Shown: positions 11,588 to 22,494 of the stretch, one piece after another | Layout: each line of letters opens with the position of its first letter | How positions within the stretch are numbered: the stretch's first letter is position 1 | Assembly: GCA_949316235.1 (NCBI GenBank) | Contig: OX438753.1 | Coordinates: 20,020,801 to 20,084,800, forward strand | Length of the DNA stretch: 64,000 nucleotides | Reading direction: 5' to 3' | DNA from: Oegoconia quadripuncta | Taxonomy: Eukaryota > Arthropoda > Insecta > Lepidoptera > Autostichidae | Notes under the pieces: model-generated | The model's database searches: none | What the model was told of the DNA's origin: nothing | Seen by the model: only the letters and a program-made list of their open reading frames with translations | Translations under genes and position numbers: made by a program

Positions 11588-11812
11588 GACGACCGATTGG
11601 TGTAGTGGTTAGTGACCCTGTCAGCGAAACCAACGTTTGCGGGTTCGAATCCCGCGAGGGTAAATGTTTGAATGATGAATACGAACATTTATACCCGGGT
11701 CATGGATGTTAATATAAATATTTATGTATGTTTATCCGTTATCTAGTATCCATAGTACAAGCTTTGCTTAGTTTGGGACTAGATGATTGGTGTAAGTGTA
11801 ATAATAAAAATA
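11588..11812 (+). mobile_element. SINE A, full-length-looking copy
   Basis: The head GACGACCGATTGGTGTAGTGG has the same box A-like core as SINE B; box B is GGGTTCGAATCCCGC. The tail has GATGAATACGAACATTTATA, TTATGTATGTTTATCCGTTA, then GTATCCATAGTACAAGCTTT and GACTAGATGATTGGTGTAAG. Other copies: 17561, 31783, 32500, 47655, 60886. Confidence 0.88.
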
Positions 11813-11939
11813 CTTTACGAAATATAGGAAATTGTACAATTAAATAATTGCTACATATGAAATCTGAATTGTATATATTTTATCGACTGACAACGTCAAC
11901 ACAACCGTCACATCAAAACCCCGAGAAAAGAGGTATACA

Positions 11940-12182
11940 TCAGTCCTCCGCCGCAATCCGAGGAGCACGGAGGATCTGATCAACGTGGCGCCGCCAGACC
12001 TCGCCCCGGTCCGTCAGTACATCGTAATGAAGCATTCCGAAGCGACGGGTGATTGTGCCAAATCGCCATTTCTCTCCAGGTGTGGCATTACTAGAGAAAT
12101 CCGTCTGTAAGAAATCATGTAACTTTTGAACTATGTGGTCTATCACTATAATGATTCTGCATCCTATTGATATTCGTGGCAA
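11940..12182 (-). pseudogene. Ty3/Gypsy integrase C-terminal fragment
   Basis: The minus-strand frame contains P-G-E-K-W-R-F-G-T-I, then M-L-H-Y-D-V and finally W-R-R-H-V-D-Q-I-L. The W-x-x-G-x-I ... Y-x-V ... R-H-V-D-Q-L pattern is the end of integrase in many insect Gypsy-type pol proteins. No LTR or other pol domain is adjacent, so it is an isolated relic. It is unrelated to the element at 26270-31437, whose integrase end differs. Confidence 0.6.
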
Positions 12183-12204
12183 TCTATTGTTTTATGTTAA
12201 TAAC

Positions 12205-12330
12205 TTAACCGTGGATGTTGTCTCAAGCATGAAACTCACCATACGCACTTTGGAATACCCAAATGCGTAAGTTTGGGATATCTCTGACCACCGCGTTTGG
12301 GATAAAGGTCGTGATATTATGTTTGTATGT
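12205..12330 (-). repeat. Repeat I copy
   Basis: Reverse-orientation match to 325-440: AACCGTGGATGTTGTCTCAA, GGGATATCTCTGACCACC, TTTGGGATAAAGGTCGTGA. Confidence 0.55.
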
Positions 12331-12574
12331 ACCTTAGTTGTTTAAATGATTCTATTTCTTGTTGCAGGTAAGGGACAGTGTTTCCGTCACTTCCTTCGAT
12401 GAGGTACCTACAGGCTAATACTTATCAATATATTTTAAGTTATCGTACCTCACCAGTAGTTCGGGATTCGATTCTGTTACCTGATTTTGTGAGAGATACT
12501 CTTAGCATAATTGTTTTAGTGTTTAATGAAAATATTATTCCACCTGAAACACAAAGAAAACATATCAGCCACAG

Positions 12575-12850
12575 GACCACCACAGCTGAACATAGGCCTC
12601 CCCTATTGATTTCCAGAGCGAGCGATTGGAAGCAGCCTGTATCCAGCTACATCCGCGATCTTTATCAGGTTGTCCGTCCACCTTGTGGGGGACGTCCCAT
12701 GCTGCGCTTGACCTTCAACTCTAGTCTCCATTCCAGGTTAATGCCCCAACGATCATCAGTTCGTCGAGCTATGTCCACTACAGCGTACTTCAGCGTACTA
12801 ATCTGCTGGGCTACGGCGACGACTTTTTTCTTCGACGAATTTCCTCATTC
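12575..12850 (-). pseudogene. LINE endonuclease/RT ORF end, antisense
   Basis: The plus strand shows AGGTTGTCCGTCCACCTTGT and GGGGACGTCCCATGCTGCGC, the complement of the R-P-P-T-R-W type basic stretch near the C-terminus of RTE-like non-LTR ORFs. On the minus strand I read R-R-T-D-D-R-W-G and, degraded, G-R-P-P. The plus-strand 164-codon frame at 12378-12872 is an antisense shadow of this relic. Confidence 0.55.
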
Positions 12851-12889
12851 CTTTCTCGTAGTAAAACGCTGACAAAGACTTCATCATAC

Positions 12890-13196
12890 ACGTCCCCACT
12901 GTTGGGGCTCAGCCTCCTCTCACTGGGAGAGGGTATGGGTCATAAAGCACCAAGTGCGGACTGCCGGATTTGTGTCAGGCCGTTGTGACAGTCAACAGTG
13001 AAGATGTTCTTAAGCCGTCTCTGTAGGCCACCGACTTATCTTAACGACTGCCTTCAATTGAAAACAACCGACCATTTAACGTTCCAAAACACTCTTAAAA
13101 AATTGCCACTAGTGGTCACCCATCCATAGGACTGACCGCGCCCGACATTGCTTAACTTCGCAAATCGAAAACGAATAGCGAATGCGACTGCGCCAA
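12890..13196 (-). mobile_element. SINE D (5S-headed), best minus-strand copy
   Basis: Left: CCCCACTGTTGGGGCTCAGC, CACTGGGAGAGGGTATGGGT. Right: CCACTAGTGGTCACCCATCC, then CTGACCGCGCCCGACATTGC and TTAACTTCGCAAATCGAAAA. Read on the minus strand the head contains GAAGTTAAGCAATGTCGGGC and, after GCGGTCAGTC, a CCATGGGTGACC-like stretch. These correspond to the box A, intermediate element and box C of the 5S rRNA internal promoter. Confidence 0.85.
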
Positions 13197-13315
13197 ATAT
13201 ATAGGTAAGCTAAATATTAAAAGAGTTGACACACAATAGTGGTTTTGTCGAAATTTTTCGAAATCCGCTTTCACCATTTTGCGACGTTCTGTCAATATCT
13301 CTCTATATCCTAGGT

Positions 13316-13480
13316 CTAGGCAAGTTTCAAATTTTTTTTGGACCAGAACTTAGCCACTGTAACAGCTCTCTCTGTGGTGTTAAGGAGGTCGTCAAAGGTG
13401 TCAGGACACGCGGAGCAAGATAGGTGACCCATTGTCTGCGGGGAGATTCCGCACTCCCCCGCCTGCACAGATTTAATACA
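13316..13480 (-). pseudogene. LINE ORF C-terminal Cys/His end
   Basis: The minus strand reads G-E-C-G-I-S-P-Q-T-M-G-H-L-S-C-S-A-C-P, then D-L-L-N-T-T-E-R-A-V, V-A-K-F-W and a stop at 13316-13318. The C-x-Q-T-x-x-H-x-x-x-C arrangement followed by a short helix is the usual last segment of many insect non-LTR ORF2 proteins. Upstream coding is missing. Confidence 0.6.
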
Positions 13481-15250
13481 ATACTAAAATACAATATTAA
13501 AACGACGAGCATATTTCAACCACAACAAACTTTTGGGCCTGCAGAATAGTTTCCAATTCAAATGATACCATAAAAATATAAGCTAGGTAATTCACGGCGC
13601 CACGGGGACCGCATTCGCACTGAATATGCATTTCCACTGCACACGTAAAACAATTTGCCAGTCAAATGAGTTTTCTAAAAAGCCGATTAAGCGAAAACTA
13701 AATTCGGGTTAATTATTTGTCGAAATGCTTGTGGTGTGGACCGGTGGACAACATGTTTGTGTTGTGGGGTTGATGTATTATGTTGATATGAATCGTTAGG
13801 AAATTATTCTCGATCGTAGATAGTTATGAGGGAGGTTTCCTACGCAATGTCGAATGCTACATCGAAATTTAATTTGGCTGTGACGATTAATGGAACGCTC
13901 CTGATAGATGTGTCATTATATCGAATGCCAAATAACCGACAAGTCCAACGGTTGCCAGTTTTTTGGAGATTCGATTGAAGTCAAAGAGCTCTTTCATTTG
14001 TTTTGGTGCGCGGCGCTCATCATCATTCGGTTCCCGGCTGGGAAATTATTTCTTCAATAATTATGTAAATTTAGTTTCGGGTTCCGAGACACATTTGAAC
14101 ATTTCTTAACATTAAAAGTTTAAGCCTTAAAATAACATTCACCTTTCGATGTATACAGAAAGGTGGAAAGTCCCTTAGTCGCCTTTTTCATCCACGAATA
14201 GAGACGGGTGTAATTCTTTTTACATGCCGAAACTCCACTGCACACCCGTAAACATTTTTAGACTAATAAAGATTTCTACCCCTACTATTATTTATTTGTT
14301 TAAATTGTGTCTCTATTCCGAACTACAAATATATGAAATGCAGTGTTTAGGTATTACCTTTGCCGTAGAATACAGGATCGTTCGATGGCACAATAGAATT
14401 TCACTTCAGAACACCCTTTGTTAGCGTAGTTCAAACAAAGTGTACATAAATAAGCTGAAATTTTTATTTGGTTTGTCCTTAACAAGTTTCAAGATTATAG
14501 ACAAACATCGTTTATTTAAAAAATCAATTTTCTTATTAGAGCACTTAAATATTCTTGTATGGATTTGTAATCAATTTTTGAAAGAAATAATGTTATATTG
14601 TAATGGAATTTTTATATAAACGAAATATAAATATTTTATCACTTGATTAACTTTACCTCTTTTTATCCGACTAGAAACCGAGAGGGTTATGTTTTTCGCG
14701 CATGTACATACACATATACAGGGTGAATTGTACACATAAATGGATAATCTCAGTGTATATATATATATACATATATTTATTTAATTTATTGATCAAAATA
14801 CTTATAACAAAATTACAACCCTTTTGTGTATCCATCTTACGGAAACCTCATCGGTTTATATGTAGAAGGTGAGTTCACAATAATTATATCTTGTTATGTA
14901 TACAATGCATTATATGCAATGATTACAAAATATGGCTTATCTATATGTCGTTATTTTTCATAAAATGGTTTTTAATATAGTTTTGACTTAATTTTTATTT
15001 ATATAGGTATGCCTTTTTATGCAATTGGTTAATGATTTTAGGTAATATATAGTGATAATTCCTCATACCATGTATGTTGGTAGGTGGTTGTTACATTTAA
15101 CAACCTGTAGGTTGTTATATTTTGATAGGCTAAAAGTGATATGTGTAAGTATATGTGCGAAAAACATATATGTTATATACTTAAGTTTGCCGTGTGTCAT
15201 TACTTCCCAGAGTTCGTTCCTTATTAACGACACTATCGAATGGTGTAATA
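13481..15250. other. Long stretch with little recognisable content
   Basis: 14160-14205 matches, in reverse, the repeat J motif GTCTCTTCC...GGCGACTAAG seen at 20318-20385 and 59562-59600. A short TA run lies near 14756-14780. No supported gene. Confidence 0.35.
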
Positions 15251-15669
15251 TTGGGTCTTTACCTATGAAATTGGAGTTTTTTTTCTTCGTTAATCATATG
15301 TACCAATTCCTGCGATTTTCAAAGCTATATCCAAATTTGTTTTTTATTTGAAAAATGGAATATTATTTCAAGGTTTCACATGAAATATTCTTTAATTTCC
15401 GGGCTAAATCACATAATAAAAAAAATTGAACAGAGCTCTTTTCATGTGCTTCCCATAATCATTTCTTAGATTCGCCGAAACTTTTATAAAGCGGTTACTT
15501 TTAAAAATTCACGCTGCCTTAATGTGTTAATGTTATCCGATAATACACACAAAGTTTAGCTAAATTTGGATTTGCCGTTCCCAAAAAAAAATCAAAAATG
15601 TTTGTATGGAGAAAACAGTCTTAATGAAATTCTTCATACAAAACGCCAATTTCATAGGTATGGACCTAA
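15251..15669 (-). mobile_element. MITE M1 copy 2
   Basis: A 419-bp copy in the opposite orientation to 10135-10553, with TTGGGTCTTTACCTATGAAA at its left end and TA at 15249-15250 and 15670-15671. Open frames crossing its ends are shadows. Confidence 0.85.
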
Positions 15670-15984
15670 TATTACAGTGTGTTTTTTTTTTCAAAATCAA
15701 CGGGATCGATTCCTGGCTAAGAATATTGATTTTACAAAAATCTAATGATGCAGTTCATCATAGTTTTCATCAAAATCAGGCCCGAGACTCCTTTGAGTAA
15801 TTCTCGCTGTTCCCCATAGTTTCGGCTTTGGCCATGCATAATATGTGGGATTCTTTACACTCGCAGCACCTAAAACGACTGGATGGATTTTAATTAATGA
15901 TGTAAGGTTAGATTCGTCCAAAGTGTCTACTTCCTTTCCAGCTTACGTCACCAGAAGTAAACCAGAGCTAGTTTATCTAATTAA
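15670..15984. other. No recognised feature
   Basis: Single-copy-looking sequence ending in an A run (15971-15982). Confidence 0.3.
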
Positions 15985-16600
15985 AAAAAAAAACGCTTTC
16001 GATTAGCGAAATTAAGCAATGTCTGTCGCAATCTTTTCTTAGGCATAGTGGCATTTTAATATGAGTGTTTCCATTAACTAGTCAGTCGGGGCACTATCCA
16101 TGAGGAAAATTTGCATTTTTAATGAAAAAGGCAGATTTGCGATTAACCTAATTGCGATGTTTGTGGACAAATTGAAGACGTGCAACACTTACTAATGGAG
16201 TGTGCCAAGAACAGTAGAGAGACATATGTTTATTAGAAAATTTAATGTGAACAGACTCGATGTAGGAGTTATTCAAAGCATACTAGTTGTTCCTACTTCT
16301 GAAGCAACTTTGTCCCTGTGTAGTCTGATGAACATTTGTCACCAATAATTCTCTCTGTCGATATTTAGCTTAGGTACAAGGATAAATATCCCAAAATAAA
16401 GTAAGATAAAAAAAATAAAAAACTAGTCAGTCCGGATTGTTTTTATTTGAAGGCATTCGCGTGGTAAACCATGTCGGGGCTTAACAACATAGGTGACCAC
16501 TATCCACCACCGCAAATCCGCAATGATGTCTCATGGTGGATTATGGCCCATGCCCAAACCCACTGAGAGGAGGCTATGCCCCAAGAGGGATCAGTAAAAT
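15985..16600 (+). mobile_element. SINE D (5S-headed) split by a LINE insertion
   Basis: The degraded head at 15988-16075 shows TCGATTAGCGAAATTAAGCA. The tail resumes at 16421 and includes TTGAAGGCATTC, CACTGAGAGGAGGCTATGCC. The insertion between is 16088-16420, bounded by a 12-bp duplication. The tail after 16433 also appears shuffled (GGGGCTTAACAACATAGGTG lies inside it), so this copy is rearranged. Confidence 0.6.
16088..16420 (+). mobile_element. Short LINE insertion with 12-bp target duplication
   Basis: Flanked by AACTAGTCAGTC at 16076-16087 and 16421-16432. The plus strand encodes C-D-V-C-G-Q-I-E-D-V-Q-H-L-L-M-E-C, a Cys/His end as found at the C-terminus of Jockey-group ORF2, followed by stops and a 3' UTR ending in an A-rich tail. 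5'-truncated, 333 bp. Confidence 0.75.
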
Positions 16601-16614
16601 TCGTCATATTTATA

Positions 16615-16805
16615 AATAAATAAATATCATGCAGAGATATAGGCCTTCCCTCATATATGACGGAGTATGGGTCGCAGTCCACCACGCTGGTCCAATGCAG
16701 GTTGGCGACTTCACATGCCTTTAAATTTTTATTTCTCACGCATGCAGGTTTCCTCACGATGTTTTCCTTTACCGTTTAGGAGTCGGATAAATGCACATAA
16801 GTAAT
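16615..16805 (-). mobile_element. SINE C, headless copy
   Basis: Reverse match to 6190-6395: GATATAGGCCTTCCCTCATA, GACTTCACATGCCTTTAAAT, GTCGGATAAATGCACATAAG. The tRNA-like head is missing. The minus-strand 85-codon frame is a shadow. Confidence 0.8.
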
Positions 16806-16985
16806 TAAATATATACTTATACATAAGTAAAATATAATATAAGAGTTGGACCGCATTGAACTTTGAAAGCAACTATCGCCAAATTACAACATCAATCGCT
16901 AAGCGCTGGACGGCAATCTTCAACCCCCAACGAAAAACGACGGATTTTATGTGTTTGAGAGCATTGTATATTTGTGTCCAATCAT
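16806..16985. other. No recognised feature
   Basis: Short gap between two SINE fragments; it contains AAAAACGACGGATTTTATGTG-like sequence with no clear match. Confidence 0.3.
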
Positions 16986-17130
16986 TAATAAATAAATAAA
17001 TATCTTTGTACATACACACAGCGCCATCTAGGTCCACAGTAAGCATCTAGAGGCTTGTGTTATAGATACCAGATGGTTGACATACTACATAAATACATTT
17101 TTTTTTGTAAATAAATACTTATTATTAATA
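16986..17130 (-). mobile_element. SINE B, tail only
   Basis: Reverse match to the SINE B tail: CACACAGCGCCATCTAGG, GATACCAGATGGTTGACATA, then a T run and TGTAAATAAATACTT. Confidence 0.8.
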
Positions 17131-17560
17131 GTATATAATTATTATGAAACAATTCTGTAAAAATTTGCCCAACGACGACGTAGACGTCACTCATAATACT
17201 TCTTGTACTATTTATCGGAAGCTGATCGAATTCTCCAATAAACAAACTAATTAATTTAGCTGAGAAATTTTGTAGGTACTTACAATTAACAAAACAAGAG
17301 GGTGTCTCTACCCAATTTGCGCTATAATTATGACGTCATCGGAGAAGGATTTAATTAGAGACCTTTTCGGAGGCCTCGATGGTAATTGCTGTTCGATGAG
17401 TCCAGGAGCTTTGTAGTCGGAGAGCTAGGTTTTTGCTTAGTGATTATGTGACTGTGTGTTTGCGAACTCTTTCGGAATTCCAAGCGAATTGCTTCGTTTT
17501 CTTTATTTTTTAAGGAAAATGTACTGTTTTAAATTATTGTGATGACTACACTGTTTTAAT

Positions 17561-17752
17561 GACGACCGATTGGTGTAGTGGATAGTGACCCTGTCAGCGA
17601 AACAGCGTTGCAGGTTCGAATCCCGCGAGCGGTAAATGTTTGTGTGATGAAAGCGAACATTTATTCCCGAGTCATAGACTTTATCTAGTATCAAGCTTTT
17701 CTTAGTTTGGGACTAGATGATTGGTGAAAGTGTCCGAATTATTTATTTAATG
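17561..17752 (+). mobile_element. SINE A copy
   Basis: Starts GACGACCGATTGGTGTAGTGG at 17561; box B is GGTTCGAATCCCGC. The tail has a deletion before GACTTTATCTAGTATCAAGC and ends with GACTAGATGATTGGTGAAAG. Confidence 0.85.
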
Positions 17753-18385
17753 ATTCTTATGAAAATAAAATAAAATGGAAAGTACCTATGATGAATATTA
17801 TAAATGATTAATGTTTGTAACACCCTAATGCTTATGTTTAGGATCTGACCGCCCAATTTAGGATGGGATAAAGACGCAAGGTTATGTACATTTTTACTTT
17901 TTTACTATAATAATTGTTTTATTGCTTTTTTGTTTCAAATCTAGTCCTCAAAGTTACCCACCGTGTCAGTAGGTGCAAACGTAATTTATTAAAACTTAAT
18001 TAACGACATCTCCTTTAGAGGGAACAGCGCCTGCATTAAATGAAGCTAAAAGATTTTAAATATTCGTTGCAAAAATCTACACGGGTTGTACCTGAGTGCA
18101 GTCATTTGCCTGGCAAACATGCCCTGGGTGTGCAACACAAAGGATACCTGGGGCTGGAAGGTAATTAATTTTTAATATGTGCAATGAACTTCATTGTTTT
18201 TTATTGTATTAAAACAATGTGCCCGGTATTGGGCTAATGTGGGTCTCCATTTACATTTTCTCTTACCTCTACGCTTTCTTATCATGTATATAATCAAAAA
18301 AATTTATGGCATTTGTATGGCAATGTTGAATTTATTTAAAGACAAAATTTGGGATTTTTCTTATATAACTATAATTTGGACTCCT
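17753..18385. other. No recognised feature
   Basis: AT-rich; no repeat match. The frame beginning at 18194 becomes meaningful only from 18386 (next entry). Confidence 0.3.
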
Positions 18386-18545
18386 ACAACCGCCAGACGC
18401 AAACGTGGCAGACCGCGAAAACGGTGCAGAGACGAGCTTGACAGTTTTAATAAGGGATGGTTTGTGCTCGCCAAGAACAAAAACGACTGGAAACAGATGA
18501 GGGAGGCCTTTGCCCAGCAGTGGGACACTATGGACTCTTAATAAT
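18386..18545 (+). pseudogene. LINE ORF C-terminus with TAA tail
   Basis: The end of the open frame reads R-R-K-R-G-R-P-R-K-R-C-R-D-E-L-D, then W-K-Q-M-R-E-A-F-A-Q-Q-W-D and a stop, followed by a TAATAATAATAATAA tail. This basic stretch plus AFAQQWD end is typical of a family of insect endonuclease/reverse transcriptase LINEs. Strongly 5'-truncated. Confidence 0.7.
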
Positions 18546-19180
18546 AATAATAACTATAATTTAAAACCTTAGGAAATGTTCAAACTATCTTAGGTAAGGA
18601 AATCAATTGCTTGGAAATTCAGTGCGACAGCGACCAGCGAACGTACTCGCAATAACTTTAAAAATATGATTGTGCTGATATACTCGTATTTTAGATCATA
18701 ACGTATTTTTTTAATTCATAATGTGTATTTACTATTTCGTTTTAGTATCTACAAAATTCTTTATGTACTTATGGTATAATTAAATAAAAATATAACGGGT
18801 AACGTACAAACATAAATTATGTAGTATTTAATGTTAATGAATTTAATTGACTCGAATTATGGAATGTATTTGACTTTCAAATAATTCGAGGCCAATGAAA
18901 TGGATAAGTGTGATAATTGTAAGATCCATAAATATTAGGATGCCATTAAAAATGGTTGAATAGCTGATATAATCAGTACTTAACACCTTTTAATGTACTA
19001 TATAATAGAAAAATTAAAAACCCCCCGACAACATTATCGAACAAAGGATGATATATATCGTCCAGGTAGACGAGACCAATAGAGTGTTGAAAGCTAAATA
19101 TCTACGAAACGAAATAATCGATTTTCATCAAACCTGGCTAAGAACGTGTCCCTTCGTTTAGTCTTCCATATAAAAGAACC
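18546..19180. other. No gene; flank of the CA-rich array
   Basis: 19040-19180 contains TTCATCAAACCTGGCTAAGA and TTTAGTCTTCCATAT, motifs that recur at 19615-19670, 43775-43830 and 60025-60060. An old interspersed repeat precedes the array. Confidence 0.4.
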
Positions 19181-19420
19181 GCACATACACACACTCATGC
19201 ACGCACGCACACACGCACGCATGCACATACGCACGCACTTACTGATTTACTCACGCACTTACTGATTTACTCACGCACGTACTCACTTACACACGCACGT
19301 ACTCACTTACACACACACACGTACTCACTTACACACACACACTCATATACACACACACTCACATACACACACACTCACATACACACACACTCACATACAC
19401 ACACACTCACATACACACAT
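19181..19420. repeat. CA-rich compound minisatellite
   Basis: A compound array: CACGCA/TGCACGCA units, then two ACTTACTGATTTACTCACGC units, two ACGTACTCACTTACACACGC-like units, and about five copies of TCACATACACACACAC (16 bp) to 19420. Confidence 0.9.
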
Positions 19421-21165
19421 AATGCCAAACGCCTCGTTTTTCGTTGGGGATTAAAATTAAAAACTGACACCGCTAAGAAAATAATGTTTATTTTTATTGC
19501 ATTGCCTAAAAAGAACGAATGGAAATATGAGCAGCTTTCTTTCATATCGTTTGCTAGCTTGCCGTATATTTTAAATGTGATTGCTGGAGGTTATTCCCGA
19601 TCAGTATACTGATATCCATCAAACATGGCTAAGAATCATCTCGCCAATACTGTCTTATATATGTACAGAAAAACCACTTCCAATCTGCTAAATACTTTTA
19701 ATTCGTTATAAAATGAAAATCAGAATATTCCACTAAAGGAGATTTACCCATTAAGCTCACGGTATTTATAAACACTGTAATTTTCGAACTACCCTACTTT
19801 ACTGACTTTTACGATTTGGACACAACAGATTAAATTTCCATTTGGATTCTGTATAATGCAAACCATTACCTTTAAGCTAGCCAAAGTTAAACTGGTTAAT
19901 TTTGTTCTGTAAATAAAAATAATTGGACCACGCGAATGTTGTAGGTAGTCTGATGCAAAGGCTGATCCTGCTTTCGAGGCAGGGGTGGGTCTAGGGTTGC
20001 CACATGGCCGGGATTCGTCTGAATTCTTCCGACATTTCATATGAAAACCAGACGTCTGACATATGTTTGATGGCAACGAGTCTAAACAGTTTTGAGATTT
20101 ATCTCAAAACTTTAAATTTAATACTTATTTCCACAGCCATAACTCCAAAGTCTAGACATTTCGAAAATTTGACCTCATATTTTGGTTTCCGATCTGGCAA
20201 CTCTAGGTGGGGCACATAGTGGCCATTATAGAAAGTGCATTTTTATAAATATACATTAATCTTGGATAATTTAAAATTCGAACGAAATACATTATTTGTT
20301 AAATTAAGAAGAAAAGATCCCGGCAGAATGGAATGGGACCAACCCGTCTCTTCCAGTGGGTCTGGTAAAAGCCGACTAAGAGATCGTCAGCATAACAGCA
20401 TACACTAGTGATGGGCAGCAGTGTCATTGGTGCAGAGCTCCTAAACAATTGTGATCTCCAACCGCCTTGCCCAGCGTTGTGATAAGGAAATCGTCCCTTG
20501 GAAAGCGACACAAATTGGGCCATGGGAGAGGCTATATTCAGTATTCATGAGTAGTCCTAGGGGGGTCATGACTCTGGATCCGCCCTTGCTCTGAAGTTGA
20601 AAATAAAAATGTGGGAAAGTCTGCTGGTAGCTCATCGTAAACACGATTATCGGTTTTGCGTTTAGCAGCCGACTGCAACGGCTCGGATTTTTTATGTGCC
20701 GGAGTAACTCGCCGATAGAGTATTTACTTCTTTTTTGCTGCTAACTCATGCTCAGTTATATTTAGGAAATTGTTTATAGAATTTTAACAGGACGGGAATT
20801 TTTAATAATTATCAAATAAGTGCAAGCATTGTAAAAAATAGGCTCGTGAAGCATAAGGTATCCAAAGCGCTGACGAGGAAACAGCCAGGTCTCGGTTCCT
20901 CGCTACAAAGGCTAATCGCTTCCAAATATTTAAAAAAAAATGAAGAACGACTGGGGCCTCCATTGCCTATGATTTCGACTCCGAAAGTAAGAAAAATGTT
21001 TTGGTCTTATAAAATAGTCCTATAATCAAAGCATTATTGCTATAAATCTTAATGTTTAGTCTTTTGTCAATTGTGTTCCTATAACAGTGATGTTTTTTTT
21101 AATGTATTGTTCTATATTTTAAGTATCGATCTTTGTCTGCAATAAAAAAAACTTTATATTCGTTT
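19421..21165. other. No gene; one small hairpin and repeat J
   Basis: 20088-20111 is a perfect 11-bp stem (AGTTTTGAGAT) with a TT loop. 20318-20385 carries repeat J (ACCCGTCTCTTCCAGTGGGT, AAAGCCGACTAAG). Nothing else is supported; the several 60-95 codon frames overlap one another and show no domain. Confidence 0.35.
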
Positions 21166-21169
21166 TTCC

Positions 21170-21308
21170 TTACGAGGGTTTGATGGAAGAAATCTCTTAC
21201 AGAGATAAGCTCGCCTTTTGTGTTTTGTAATTTCTGTCCTATGTTTGTTCAATATATGTTTGTATACTTATATATGCAATAAAGTGTTAAATAAATAAAT
21301 AAATAAAT
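21170..21308 (+). mobile_element. Retroposon 3' end with AAAT tail
   Basis: TACGAGGGTTTGATGGAAGA, TACAGAGATAAGCTCGCC, then GCAATAAAGTG and a (AAAT)n tail at 21290-21308. The shape (polyadenylation-like AATAAA followed by a short tandem tail) fits a LINE 3' UTR. Single copy here. Confidence 0.5.
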
Positions 21309-21594
21309 TAAATGTTTTCGGACCCGACATATACATATATTTATGCATTTTGATTTTTCCTTGTGCCAAGATTGAAGTTTAATCCCACAGAAGGCACTCA
21401 TACACAAACAACCCTATCAAACACATAACCTATCATTTTTCGTCGGGAGTTTAAAAGTAATTAGTTCCAGATACTGGCTTTACAATTTAAAATGTTTGCA
21501 ATAACAGTTAGGTTACACTGACGCCGGCAGGATAACAGTCGCCTGCGGTGGTTCGTTATTTGCTTAATTAATTTCACCTATAATAGGATGCACT

Positions 21595-22040
21595 CGCTGC
21601 GGCGCTGTAATCTGTAATACGTAATGTACACTCGGTCAAAAGCTAATGTACAGTCGAAACCGGTTATTACGCCTTTTGAACGACATTACGTATGATAGTT
21701 GCTATGTACATTATGTATTCCTATTTTTATGTTTTAGGGAAAATTCAATGTGTAAATAAATATGGCCACCATCAGCCACCATTTTTATTTCTTCATAATT
21801 TACTTTTTTATCTTGTATCTTAGCCTGGAGGTAGGTCTCCTCAGCAGAGACCATTCGCTCGGACGACGTTGGCGTATATGCCCCAGCCTGTACACGTGGA
21901 AATTACGTCATTGAGAAGTATGAGTGTAATCTGTAATACGTAATATACACTCGGTCAAAAGCTAATGTACAGTCGAAACTGAACGATATTACGTATGATA
22001 GTTGCTATGAACATTATGTATTCCTATTTTTATATTTGAA
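21595..22040 (+). repeat. Duplicated segment upstream of the RTE-like copies
   Basis: 21608-21735 and 21928-22035 share GTAATCTGTAATACGTAATR, ACACTCGGTCAAAAGCTAAT, ATTACGTATGATAGTTGCTA and ATTCCTATTTTTAT. Part of it (TTTAGGGAAAATTCAATTTG) recurs at 22462. The arrangement suggests a tandem duplication involving the neighbouring RTE-like fragments. Confidence 0.6.
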
Positions 22041-22045
22041 ATGAA

Positions 22046-22437
22046 ATGAGATTATTGAGAAGTATGAATGGGGTGACTTTGAAAGATAGAATCAGGAATA
22101 GTGTAATTAGGGAGTTAAGCAGTGTGAATGAAGACGTAGTGACAAAGATTGAAAAAGGTATGCTGAGATGGTTTGGACATGTGGAGAGGATGAATGATGG
22201 AAGACTTACGAAAGAGATATACAAAGCGAATGTGGATGGTAGTGTTGGTAGGAGAACACCACGGCGAATGTACCATGATGAAATCGGGGACGTCTTAAAG
22301 GCCAAGTCAAGAGTACCCTAAACCGACGAGCATGTATGAACAACCTTATGAGAGTGAAGGAAGCAGAAGAGGTGTGTCAGGATCGTAGCAAGTGGAAGTC
22401 TGTTGTCTCTGCCTACCCCTACGGGAAACAGGCGTGA
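22046..22437 (+). pseudogene. RTE-like LINE ORF C-terminus, copy 1
   Basis: The plus strand reads S-V-N-E-D-V-V-T-K-I-E-K-G-M-L-R-W-F-G-H and V-E-R-M-N, the conserved late part of RTE-like reverse transcriptases in insects. A frameshift near 22298 moves the end (R-R-A-C-M, D-R-S-K-W-K-S, G-K-Q-A, stop at 22435-22437) to another frame. 5'-truncated and dead. Followed by ATTATGTATGTA. Confidence 0.75.
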
Positions 22438-22494
22438 CATTATGTATGTATTTTTATATTTTAGGGAAAATTCAATTTGTAAATAGTTATAAAT

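Noticed and set aside
12378..12872. 164-codon plus-strand open frame
   Set aside because: Most of it is antisense to an RTE-like LINE ORF end (12575-12850), and the rest has no support.
13120..13170. 5S rRNA gene
   Set aside because: Only the 3' half of 5S is present, fused to other sequence and a SINE body, and repeated in several copies. Treated as SINE D.
15052..15351. 99-codon frame with a hydrophobic stretch
   Set aside because: Its second half reads into MITE M1; equivalent frames appear at every M1 copy (for example 24835-25047, 36973-37269, 40207-40467).
19181..19420. CRISPR-like array
   Set aside because: Units are contiguous CA-rich minisatellite repeats without spacers, in a eukaryotic repeat landscape.
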